The position numbers and the translations under genes were made by a program. DNA of 29,833 bases from CAVRZR01 sp964354215 (lineage in GTDB: Bacteria; Actinomycetota; Coriobacteriia; Anaerosomatales; CAVRZR01), in assembly GCA_964354215.1 (NCBI GenBank), contig CAYGYT010000024.1, forward strand, positions 1 to 29,833, in the 5' to 3' direction. The notes beneath the pieces are model-generated. The model was not told the DNA's origin. It did no database searches and saw only the letters and a list, made by a program, of their open reading frames with translations. This document shows, one piece after another, positions 14,768-22,680 of this stretch (the stretch's first letter is position 1; the number at the start of each line of letters is the position of its first letter).

Positions 14768-15448
14768 CTAGGGCGTCGTTGTCCCCGAAGGGGCGGCACC
14801 CGCGCTCCCCTTGAGGGCGCTCAGCTGCTGATTGATGTAGTCGACGCTCACGCGTTCGCCCTTCGGATCGAGCGCGAGAGCTTTCTGATACGCCGCAATG
14901 GCGGCGGTCTTGTTGCCCATGGCCCCATAGAAGATGCCAAGGTTGAACCACGCCGGAGAGAAGTCCGGCTGCGTCTTGGTCACGGTGGTCGCAAGCGCGA
15001 CCGCCTTTGTGGTCTCGCCGGAGTAGAAGTAGGTCACCGAGAGATCGACCGACACGTTCGGATCGTTCGCCTTGAGCTGGCGCGCGCGCTCGTAGAACTG
15101 GCGCGCTGCGATCCACATCGGTTGATCGGTGCCGAGCAGCTTCTGGTCCTTGCTCGACTCCTGCATCACCTCGATCGCCCAGTCGAAGTAGGCGTTGCCC
15201 TGGCTCACAAGGATCGTGAAGCTCGTGGGGTCGCTTCGCAGCGCAGCATCGTTCGCAGCGACGGTCGACGTGTACTTCTGCGAGATCCGTGCGAGCACGT
15301 CACCCTGGGTCTGAGCGGTGTTCGTGTTCGTACCTGTGGAACCGAACAGGCCGAAGAGGGTCGGCACGAGGTAGCCCACCATCGCAATGGCGACGAATAT
15401 GAGGACGATCTTCACGCCCAGCGACGTGCGCGACTTGTCGATTGCCAC
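14768..15448 (-). CDS. Membrane-anchored tetratricopeptide repeat protein
   Basis: A 226-residue protein with a short basic N-terminus, one membrane helix at about 12-33 (VKIVLIFVAIAMVGYL) and an extracytoplasmic TPR region. Repeat-like helices are clearest at about 120-195 (PDFSPAWFNLGIFYGAMG, then TAAIAAYQKALALDPKG). It is probably a scaffold, but partners are unknown. The GTG at 15448 has GGAGGA immediately upstream. It follows another small membrane protein by 87 bp, and the two are probably co-transcribed. A cytochrome c or redox-enzyme assembly role is possible but not shown. Confidence 0.8.
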   Translation of the reverse strand: MAIDKSRTSLGVKIVLIFVAIAMVGYLVPTLFGLFGSTGTNTNTAQTQGDVLARISQKYTSTVAANDAALRSDPTSFTILVSQGNAYFDWAIEVMQESSKDQKLLGTDQPMWIAARQFYERARQLKANDPNVSVDLSVTYFYSGETTKAVALATTVTKTQPDFSPAWFNLGIFYGAMGNKTAAIAAYQKALALDPKGERVSVDYINQQLSALKGSAGAAPSGTTTP

Positions 15449-15535
15449 GGTTCCTCCTGTGTTCGAGCTACGCGCGCACGCCGAGCCAGCCGGCGCGCAC
15501 CCGTGCGTCCTCGGCCAGGAAGCTCGGCCGGTCAG

Positions 15536-15946
15536 CTACTTGGTTTGGGTCGCTTCGCCCGACGCGGTGCCAGTTGCCGCGCCAGTTGCGCCACTGATGT
15601 TCGGGTGATTCGGCGGCAGCTGGCCGCTTTGGAGCTCCTCGGGCGAGAGCTGCGGAGCCTGGACCTGACCCGGCACGAGGGGAGCCGCACCCTGGTCGGT
15701 CGTCGTGCTCTTCGGGATGGCGTAGCCGACGATGACCCCGAGGAGCAGAGCTACGACGCCGATGAGCGCCGTGATCGTCCACGTCAGCTCGACGCCACCT
15801 GCGGGAGCCGATGCATTCTTGCCGCCCTTGGCGGGCGTGGTCTTGGATGACGCCGACGGCTTGGAGCCCTGTTTCGCTGCCGCTTTCGGGGCGGACTTGT
15901 CGGCGGGCTTCTCGTCCTCGTCGAAGAAGAAGTCCTGGTCGCTCAC
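15536..15946 (-). CDS. Small single-pass membrane protein, function unknown
   Basis: A 136-residue protein I do not recognise. It has an acidic start (DQDFFFDEDEKPADK), a low-complexity Ala/Lys/Ser linker, one membrane helix at about 55-77 (TITALIGVVALLLGVIVGYA), then an extracytoplasmic Pro/Gln/Gly-rich tail with LPPNHPNISG. The GTG at 15946 has AGGAGG 5 nt upstream. A strong extended -10 (TATAAT at 16032-16027) lies about 80 nt upstream. Its pairing with the membrane-anchored TPR gene downstream suggests a shared envelope role. Confidence 0.7.
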   Translation of the reverse strand: MSDQDFFFDEDEKPADKSAPKAAAKQGSKPSASSKTTPAKGGKNASAPAGGVELTWTITALIGVVALLLGVIVGYAIPKSTTTDQGAAPLVPGQVQAPQLSPEELQSGQLPPNHPNISGATGAATGTASGEATQTK

Positions 15947-16026
15947 GAGATCCTCCTGAGATCACGGGGTGCATTCACACGTACGACGCAGCTCCCAGAC
16001 GAACGGTTCTCGGCCGGAGCCGAGCG

Positions 16027-16035
16027 ATTATAGCA
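16027..16035 (-). promoter_or_regulatory. Extended -10 promoter candidate for the 15946-14768 gene pair
   Basis: On the minus strand a perfect TATAAT is preceded by TGC, the TGn extended -10 signature, so a good -35 is not needed. It lies about 80 nt before the GTG at 15946. The rest of 15947-16124 holds no recognisable gene. Confidence 0.6.
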
Positions 16036-16124
16036 CGTGCCCCCGCAACAGCTTGCGCAGGCTGAACGAGGCCGGGAGTGTGGCGAGCAAGAAGCCAGCC
16101 AAGGCCGGAGTCATCACAGAAAGC

Positions 16125-17471
16125 TCACGACCGCAGTTTGAGCCGCATCTCCTCCGCGCGCGCGAGCAGGCGCTGAGCGTCGAGCGTCACGCAGTTCCCG
16201 CTGTCGTAGAGGACGTCGCCCGCGACCATCGTGAATAGCACGTTCTCCTGGTTCGCGGTGTGGATGATTGTGCTGTACGGATAGTGGGTGGGCACCTGAT
16301 GCGAGTGCGAGAGGTCCACAGCGATGATGTCCGCCTGCTTGCCGGCATCGAGCGATCCGATGCGATCGTCCATCCGGAGCGCGCGCGCGGCATCGAGCGT
16401 CGCGAGTTTCACAAACTGCCGAGCGGGTAGCCACGTATCCTCTCCGAGGACCGCGCGCTGCAGCAGCAGCCCGACGCGCATCTCCTCGAACATGTCCATG
16501 CTGTTGCTCGCCGCCGGGGAGTCGGTCCCAATCCCCACCCGCATCCCGGCGTTGAGGAACTTGGTCAGCGGAGCCAGGCCCATCGCGAGCTTCGCGTTGC
16601 AGCGCGGGCAGTATGCGACGGCCACGTCGTGCGAAGCGAGCACCTCGATATCGGCATCGTCAACCTGCGTGAGATGGACGGCGAGCAGCTCAGGTACGTC
16701 GAACAGTCCCCACTGGAGCACGTAGCGGACCGGGCTGACGCCCGTGGGCAGCCACGCCGGGGCATGGCCCTCATACTCCTCGCGGAAATCGACCGCCAGC
16801 CTCGAGCTGCCATACTTCACGAACGCGTACTCCTCCTTGCTGCCGGCCAGGTGCATGGCGGCAGGTCGCCCCGACTCGTTCGCGTAGTCAGCTACCCTGC
16901 GGAAGAGCTCCGGATGGCAGCTGTACGGAGCGTGCGGCGCAATGCCGACGGTGAGCCTGTCGCCCTCTATGGACTGCCAGGACTCGATATCGTGGATCGC
17001 CTCGGCCATCACGCCGTCGATCGCAGGCTTCTCCATCGTCGAGACTTCGCGAAACACGAACGCTCGCAGACCCGCCACGGAGACGGCGCCCGCTGAAGCT
17101 CCCGAGCCGGTGATATCGGCGATCGTCGTGATGCCGGACTGCAGTGCTTCGAGCGCGCCGAGAAGCGCGCTGTCACGCCAGTCGGCGCGGTCGAACCGCT
17201 GCTCGAGCGCCATGAGCTGAAGCTTCCAGCGCGAATACGGGAGGTCGTCCACGAGCCCGCGCATCGCCGAGTACTCGAGGTGCGTATGAAGATCCACGAA
17301 GCCGGGCATGAGCGCCGCGAGCCCGAAGTCGCGCACCGGCTCTTCGGGGTACGCCTCGTGCAGCCGCTCGAACTCGCCCACCTCGACGATCTCGTCGCCA
17401 CGAACGAGCACCGCACCATGCTCGATATGAACGGCGGACACGGGAATCACATAGCGGGCGGTCAGCAGCAT
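16125..17471 (-). CDS. Amidohydrolase, possible aminodeoxyfutalosine deaminase (MqnX)
   Basis: A 448-residue metal-dependent deaminase of the MtaD/SsnA/TrzN superfamily. Metal-site residues are H62 and H64 (DLHTHLEYSAMRG), H180 (GIAPHAPYS), H207 (AAMHLAGSKEE), H266 (LAVHLTQ) and D317 (GIGTDSPAAS). The HTHLExSxxRG form and the neighbouring menG support MqnX, which deaminates aminodeoxyfutalosine in the futalosine menaquinone pathway. Other deaminase roles such as MTA/SAH deaminase or guanine deaminase-like cannot be excluded from sequence alone. No other mqn gene is in the window. The ATG at 17471 follows GGAGGA by 6 nt. The 152 bp between it and menG hold a palindromic region. Confidence 0.7.
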   Translation of the reverse strand: MLLTARYVIPVSAVHIEHGAVLVRGDEIVEVGEFERLHEAYPEEPVRDFGLAALMPGFVDLHTHLEYSAMRGLVDDLPYSRWKLQLMALEQRFDRADWRDSALLGALEALQSGITTIADITGSGASAGAVSVAGLRAFVFREVSTMEKPAIDGVMAEAIHDIESWQSIEGDRLTVGIAPHAPYSCHPELFRRVADYANESGRPAAMHLAGSKEEYAFVKYGSSRLAVDFREEYEGHAPAWLPTGVSPVRYVLQWGLFDVPELLAVHLTQVDDADIEVLASHDVAVAYCPRCNAKLAMGLAPLTKFLNAGMRVGIGTDSPAASNSMDMFEEMRVGLLLQRAVLGEDTWLPARQFVKLATLDAARALRMDDRIGSLDAGKQADIIAVDLSHSHQVPTHYPYSTIIHTANQENVLFTMVAGDVLYDSGNCVTLDAQRLLARAEEMRLKLRS

Positions 17472-17510
17472 GCAAGTCCTCCGACGGGCGGCGTGACGCC
17501 GCTAGTGTAT

Positions 17511-17617
17511 CGCACGCCGTGGGCGCGGGGCGGGCGTCCCAGCGCAGTTCCGCAGGCGGCGAACTGCGCCGCCGAGGACTGTTTGAGCACGGGCGCCCCC
17601 GCCGCGCGCCCAAGGCG
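17511..17617. repeat. Large GC-rich imperfect palindrome between menG and the amidohydrolase
   Basis: The left arm around 17511-17536 and the right arm around 17591-17617 are imperfect reverse complements, both resembling CACGCCgTGGGCGCGGGGCG. Nested inside is a perfect 9-bp stem (GCGCAGTTC at 17542-17550 and GAACTGCGC at 17561-17569). It may terminate menG transcription or be a REP-like mobile palindrome. There is no T-tract. Confidence 0.55.
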
Positions 17618-17623
17618 TGAACC

Positions 17624-18361
17624 CTACTTGACGGCGATGTGCAGAGCTACCACGCCTCCGGTGAGGTTCTTCCAACTGATGGCACGGAAGCCCGCGGCGC
17701 GGAGTTCGGCTGCGAGTGCCGCCTGCCGCGGGAACCTCCGAATCGAGTCGTTCAGGTACGAGAACGACGCGCGGTCGCCCGTGAGCAGGCCGCCGATCCC
17801 CGGAATCACAACGCGCAGATAGGCGTGGTACGTCCATCGCCACGGAGCAAAGGTCGGGCGCGAGAACTCGCAGATGACGTAGCGACCGCCGGGGCGAAGC
17901 ACGCGACGCACCTCGGCGAAGTTCGCGGCGCGGTCCGGCAGATTGCGCACGCCGAACGCGACCGTCACCGCGTCGAACGATTCGTTTGGGAACGGAAGGG
18001 ACTGGGCATCGGCGAGGGAGAAGGAGATGCGCGTCGCGCCCACGTTCCCGCCGGGCGCCTTCTTCTCGGCGACGGCAAGCATCTCGGGCACGAAATCGGT
18101 CGCGACCACCTCGGCGGGATGGCCCTGCCGTGCCAAAGCAAGCGCGAGATCACCGGTACCGGAGCACAGGTCCAGGACGCGGCTCTCGAGGCTCAACCGA
18201 GCGGCACGCACCGCAGAACGGCGCCAGGAGCGGTCGATGCCTAGGCTCGAGAGCGTGTTGAAGAGGTCGTAGCGGCTCGCGATACCCGCGAAGATGCCGC
18301 GCACGCGCTCGGTCGTCGCCTCCCCGGGAGCAGGTGGCGCCGGGTCGGACCGATCGGACAT
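17624..18361 (-). CDS. menG: Demethylmenaquinone methyltransferase (UbiE/MenG family)
   Basis: Methylates the menaquinone ring in the final step of synthesis, using SAM. The 245-residue protein has the class I methyltransferase motif VLDLCSGTGDLALALA (62-77 region) and the UbiE signatures VAFGVRNLPDR and FRAISWKNLTGGVVALH near the C-terminus. The ATG at 18361 overlaps the radical SAM stop in TGATG, so translation is coupled. A long polar N-terminus of about 20 residues precedes the family fold. The upstream partner and the downstream amidohydrolase suggest a quinone-related operon, although other methyltransferases of this family act on different substrates. Confidence 0.88.
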   Translation of the reverse strand: MSDRSDPAPPAPGEATTERVRGIFAGIASRYDLFNTLSSLGIDRSWRRSAVRAARLSLESRVLDLCSGTGDLALALARQGHPAEVVATDFVPEMLAVAEKKAPGGNVGATRISFSLADAQSLPFPNESFDAVTVAFGVRNLPDRAANFAEVRRVLRPGGRYVICEFSRPTFAPWRWTYHAYLRVVIPGIGGLLTGDRASFSYLNDSIRRFPRQAALAAELRAAGFRAISWKNLTGGVVALHIAVK

Positions 18362-20142
18362 CAGGCCCCCGTCGTCTTGTACGCCGGACGGCGCGACTTG
18401 GTCTCCCTGCCGAAGAGGCGGGCGACGCTCTCGCGCACCCACAGGCCGATGACCGCGACCACATGCCGCCAGTTCGCCCGGTGCGGCCACGCGAGCTCGT
18501 TCTTCTGGCAGACCGTCGACTCCGAGAGCGCGCCGATCTCGGCCTTGAGATCGGCGAGTGCCTTGTCCCGTTGCGGAGCCGGTACCGTGCGTACGATAAC
18601 GTCGATGCGTGCCATCGCCTGGCGGGCTTCGACGATGCGGCGCTCGGTGTCTTCGGCGACCTGAGGGGCGATGATGCCGGCCTTCGCCTTGATCCTATTG
18701 AGGCCGAGGCCGACTTCGTATTGAGTCTCGACAAGTTCGTCGGGGGTCACGAAGCTGCTCTCGTAGTTCATGATCGTCTTCCACGACGGCTCGAGTAGCA
18801 ACTGGCGGTGCTCTTCGAGCGTCTTCGCCCGGAGCGTGTAGCCGTACTCCGACGGGTTGTCGAACACCATCGAGCCCGGGTCGAGGAACGGAGCCATTGG
18901 CGAGGAGAACGCAAGGAGCCGGGGGTCGTTGCCAATCCTCTCGTAGAGCGAGGCCACGTAGCTGGTCGTCTCGAGGATCGACGCCGCCGTCTGGCTCGGT
19001 ATGCCGGTCATGAAGTACAGATCGAACCGCTTGCAGCCGTTGCCGAGCGCGGCCCGGATCGAGTCCTCGACCTGTTCCATGGAGTAGTGCGTCTTTCCGA
19101 AGGCCGCCCGCACGTCGTCGTCGTGCGTCTCGACGCTGATCTCGACCGAGTAGTCCTCGAGGTTCTCGTTCAGGAGCGCGTAGAACTCCTCGGCGGGCGG
19201 GCGGAAGAACTCGAAGCCGATCGGGTTGCGCATCTTGATGCGCTTGAGTCCCTGCACGAACTCGCGCGTGTAGTCGGGCCCGGCCTGCAAGAAATCGTTC
19301 AGGACGAAGATGGGTCCGGGTATATAGCGCTGGATATGCTCGATGTCGCGCACGAGGAGTTCTGGGTCGCGGAAGGCGATCTTCGTGCGCCCGAAGTGCG
19401 TTCGAAACGAATACGCGCTGCCGCCGCAGGTCACGCAGTTGTGCGTGCAGCCTCGAGACGTAAGGGAGGCGCACACGGGATACTGGAGCCAGTCCTTGAA
19501 CGGGACGTTGCCCATCATGTCTCGGTCCCTGATGACCGAGCGCATACTGAAGGAGTAGTCGAGCGAGATAGAGTTCATGTCCGCCGGCACCCACTCCAGC
19601 GGGTTCACGACAAGAGAGCCGTCCGCGGTCTTCCACGTGACGTTCGGGATGTCCGCGACGCTTCCCTTGCCCTTGATCGCGTAGAGCAGCCGGGTGATCG
19701 GCTCCTCGGTCGAGTCACCGCGCACCACATAGTCGACGCAGGGGTAGCTTGCGAGTTCCTCGTGGAAGTAGGTCGAGGACAAACCGCCGAAGAGCACCGG
19801 TGTTCCGGGATGGTACTTCTTGACGATCTTGGCGACCTCGATAGACCCATGCGCGTGGGGCAGCCAGTGCAGGTCGATGCCGAACGCCACCGGGTCCATC
19901 TCGCGGATCGCCCGCTCGACGTCGAAGTCAGGCTTGTTGAGCATGAGCACGGCGAGGTTGACGATGCGCACCTTCAGGCCGTGGCGCTCCATGTACTCGG
20001 CCATCGTCGTGAAGCCGAGCGGGTACATCTCGAAGATCGGAGTCGAGGGCACCATGTCGGAAACGGGCCCGAACATGATCGAGCGCTCGCGGAAGTCGTA
20101 GACGCTTGGCGCGTGCAGGAGAACCAGGTCAACCTTCGCCAT
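18361..20142 (-). CDS. B12-binding radical SAM protein (Ta0216-like), function unknown
   Basis: A 593-residue radical SAM enzyme. The cluster motif CTHNCVTC gives C232, C236 and C239. The N-terminal domain is B12-binding-like, with D90 and H92 in GIDLHWLPHAHG and a conserved-looking opening (LLHAPSVYDFRER, IFEMYPLGFTTMAEYM). This resembles the Ta0216 group of cobalamin-dependent radical SAM proteins, recalled by pattern rather than searched. B12 radical SAM enzymes often methylate unreactive carbons, but the reaction here is unknown. The ATG at 20142 has AAGGG about 10 nt upstream. It is translationally coupled to menG by a 1-bp overlap, so its substrate may be a quinone or a related lipid. 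Confidence 0.78.
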   Translation of the reverse strand: MAKVDLVLLHAPSVYDFRERSIMFGPVSDMVPSTPIFEMYPLGFTTMAEYMERHGLKVRIVNLAVLMLNKPDFDVERAIREMDPVAFGIDLHWLPHAHGSIEVAKIVKKYHPGTPVLFGGLSSTYFHEELASYPCVDYVVRGDSTEEPITRLLYAIKGKGSVADIPNVTWKTADGSLVVNPLEWVPADMNSISLDYSFSMRSVIRDRDMMGNVPFKDWLQYPVCASLTSRGCTHNCVTCGGSAYSFRTHFGRTKIAFRDPELLVRDIEHIQRYIPGPIFVLNDFLQAGPDYTREFVQGLKRIKMRNPIGFEFFRPPAEEFYALLNENLEDYSVEISVETHDDDVRAAFGKTHYSMEQVEDSIRAALGNGCKRFDLYFMTGIPSQTAASILETTSYVASLYERIGNDPRLLAFSSPMAPFLDPGSMVFDNPSEYGYTLRAKTLEEHRQLLLEPSWKTIMNYESSFVTPDELVETQYEVGLGLNRIKAKAGIIAPQVAEDTERRIVEARQAMARIDVIVRTVPAPQRDKALADLKAEIGALSESTVCQKNELAWPHRANWRHVVAVIGLWVRESVARLFGRETKSRRPAYKTTGA

Positions 20143-20219
20143 TCGAAGCCAGGCCCTTCGTGTCAGAATCCGCGCGCTGTGCGTGCTGGTGCCGGCAGTC
20201 TCCCAGAGGACGTGGCGGC

Positions 20220-20228
20220 AGTATAGCA
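20220..20228 (-). promoter_or_regulatory. Extended -10 promoter candidate for the radical SAM-menG operon
   Basis: Minus-strand TATACT (20225-20220) preceded by TGC, the same TGn context as the promoter at 16027. It lies about 78 nt before the ATG at 20142. A transcript terminator candidate sits between it and the upstream gene. Confidence 0.55.
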
Positions 20229-20259
20229 CCCGCCTATCCGCACAACGTGCCTGCTATCA

Positions 20260-20284
20260 GGTTTCGGGGAGACCCCCGCAAACC
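20260..20284. terminator. Hairpin after the O-antigen ligase-like gene
   Basis: Stem GGTTTCGGGG (20260-20269) pairs with CCCCG-AAACC (20274-20284) through one bulged base and a short loop. It lies just after the stop at 20295 on the minus strand. The A/T-ending stem gives a weak terminator character but no T-run follows. Confidence 0.5.
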
Positions 20285-20294
20285 CTGCGCGGCG

Positions 20295-22600
20295 CTACGG
20301 CGTCGCAGGCGTCGAGGTCGAGGTCCCGATCAGGCTCTGGATGGCTTGGGCCACATCGGGAGGCGCCGTCCCGCCAGCTTGGGCGACCGCCTCGTCGAGC
20401 ACCTTCTTCGCCTCGGCGGTCTTGCCCTGCTGCGCGTAGAGCGTCGCGAGAAGGACCGAGGCGTCCTGGAAGCGCGGATCCATCTTGATTGCGTACGCGA
20501 GCTGCTTGATTGCCTCATCGGTCTGGCCCGCTTGGCTCAGCGCCTGGGCGTACTGGTACCGGATCGCAGGGCCGAAGCGCTCGACGGCGATACCTCGCTT
20601 CGCGATCGAGATCGCCTTCTCAAAGTACGTCTTGTCGCCGAGGTACTGCCCGCCGAGGTTGTACAGGTTGGCCAGGAAGACGTAGTTGTCGTACTCCGCC
20701 GGGACGAAGGCGATGGTCGCGAGCATAGTGCGCTCCGCCTCCTGGTACTTCTGCCTGGCGATGTTCACGGTGCCTTGGGGGTCCTGCCCGGACTGTTGCT
20801 GCTGCAGGGCCTGCGTGAGCGCGTTGATCACCTGGTCCTGGTATGCCAGCCCGACCTCAGCGCGGTACATGTCGTTCGTCGGGTTGAGCCGCACGGCCTT
20901 GAGCGCGGATTCCACGCGCTCCTCGCTGCCGGGCTGCCCCAGCCGCGCCTGCAGATACGCGTGGTCGGCAGCGATGTAGACGCCGTTCAGGACAATGCCC
21001 ACGACTGCGAGAACCACAACGACAACGGCCACGATCGTGCCCCACGACGGTGCCTTGACGTCGCGCGACGTGGCCGTAGGCGACAGCACGGCAGCCATGG
21101 AGACCCACAGCAGGAACGTCGAGCCGGTGACCGAGAGACCAAAGAACAGGTGGGCGATGTAGCCGGCGCATGCGGCCCAGAACCCGGCGAGNNNNNNNNN
21201 NNNNNNNNNNNNNNNNNNNNNNNNNNNNNNNNNNNNNNNNNNNNNNNNNNNNNNNNNNNNNNNNNNNNNNNNNNNNNNNNNNNNNNNNNNNGACCAAAGA
21301 ACAGGTGGGCGATGTAGCCGGCGCATGCGGCCCAGAACCCGGCGAGCACGAGGCCGTCCATCGTGGGGCGCTTCGCGAATGTCGTTGGCGCAGAACGATA
21401 GGCAGCCCAGCCAAAGATCGCGTACATCAGCAGCAGGCCGAAGATGCCGATTCCCGCAGCCAGCTGGAGCGGATAGTCGTGCACGTTGTCGGCGACCGAG
21501 AGATACCCTGCCGCCGCGACGTACTCGACCGGTTTGTACGCCGGGAACACCAACCTGAAGGTATCCGCTCCGAACCCGAAGACCGGCCGGGCCTTGATCG
21601 CGTTGATCGCTGCCTGCCAGATCTGAAAGCGGGTCTCCGCGCTGCCCTCGGTGAACACAGCAATCGAGGCAACGCGCTTGGCGGCGTTCATGACCTCGTT
21701 CGGGTTTGAGAGACTCCGCACGACCACGCCGGCGCCGACGACACCCGTGAGTCCCACCGCCCCCCAGTCCACTGCGGTGAGCTTGACTTTCTGCCGTATG
21801 AACGCGATTGCGAGCACCACGAACACGACGATGCCGCCGATCCACGCGCCACGAGTGAAGGCGACGATCCAGCACACGACGGTCACGAGGAAGCCGCCCC
21901 AGTACACGGCACGCCACACCGGCTTCTCCTCGGACAGCGCGAGCACGAGCGCGATCGCGAGCGCGAACACCAGGAACCCACCGAGGAGGTCGGGGTTGCC
22001 GTACGTGGAGAACGCGCGGCGAGCCTCGAACGGGAGCTGACCCCACTTAATGGGGTCGATGGCCAGGTACTGCATCACGCCGTACGCACTAACGAGCGTG
22101 CCAGACCAGAAGAGCGACTTCGCGAGCGTGCGCAGGCGCTGCATGTTGTCGGCAAGCTGGAGCACCAAGAAATAGATGACGGCGTAGTTCAAGAAGGAGA
22201 TGAGGCCCTCGAACCGCCGGTACTTGCCGAATATGGCCGTCGCGGGGTGGATCGACGTGAAGCTCGTGAGGAGCACCCAGCCGAGGAAACCGAGAATCAG
22301 CCAGTCGATCGGCGTTCGCCTGATCTTGCCGCCTTTGGTGAGCATCGCCCACGCCCACGCGCCCAGTGCGATGAGTGCGAAGAGGCGCTGGAAGAACACT
22401 TTCATGATGTCGAACTGGTCGTAGGTCAGCGGCGGCTGGTTCGGCCCGATGAGCCAGGAGAAGTTGCTGATCGCGAGCGGGACGACGAACACGACCGCGA
22501 GAAGGCTCCACCAAGCGATACGCATGGGAACACTGGAGAACGAGACGCCGCTGGCGGGCGCAGGCGCAACGGATGTCTTAGGCTTGGCAGCTTTCGCCAC
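20295..22600 (-). CDS. O-antigen ligase/polymerase (Wzy_C-like) with C-terminal TPRs; split by an artefactual gap
   Basis: Integral membrane protein that should polymerise or ligate surface glycan. Residues up to about 470 are a dozen or so hydrophobic helices with the Wzy_C-type FTRGAW segment near 248. A short linker and C-terminal TPR-like repeats follow (VRLNPTNDMYRAEVGLAY and later). As given, the 100 N (21192-21291) break the frame. The 55 bp at 21137-21191 equal those at 21292-21346, so removing 155 bp (the N stretch plus one copy) restores a continuous 717-codon frame (716 residues). The GTG at 22600 has AAGGAGG 5 nt upstream. It follows the cytochrome gene by 80 bp. Heptose-glycan context favours a glycan polymerase or ligase role. 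Confidence 0.82.
21137..21191. repeat. 55-bp duplicated contig-end sequence, left copy
   Basis: Identical to 21292-21346, and both end exactly at the N stretch. This is best explained as an overlap of two contig ends that the assembler did not merge, not a biological repeat. Confidence 0.9.
21192..21291. other. Assembly gap (100 N) inside the O-antigen ligase gene
   Basis: Exactly 100 undetermined bases with identical 55-bp sequence on each side. Removing the gap and one copy restores the reading frame, so no sequence is likely to be missing. Confidence 0.95.
21292..21346. repeat. 55-bp duplicated contig-end sequence, right copy
   Basis: Second copy of the sequence at 21137-21191; see that entry. 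Confidence 0.9.
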
Positions 22601-22680
22601 AGGAGCCTCCTTGGGTCAGGTCGTCACCGGCTGCCAGAAGACGCGTGTGGCTGGTGGCTGGAAGCAGGGAGTCGCGATTT

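Noticed and set aside
16125..17471. A firm call of the amidohydrolase as MqnX
   Set aside because: Sequence and the menG neighbour support it, but no other futalosine-pathway gene is in the window and related deaminases share the motifs.
20295..22600. The O-antigen ligase gene as a pseudogene with a frameshift
   Set aside because: The break coincides with an N gap flanked by identical 55-bp copies, and merging them restores the frame.
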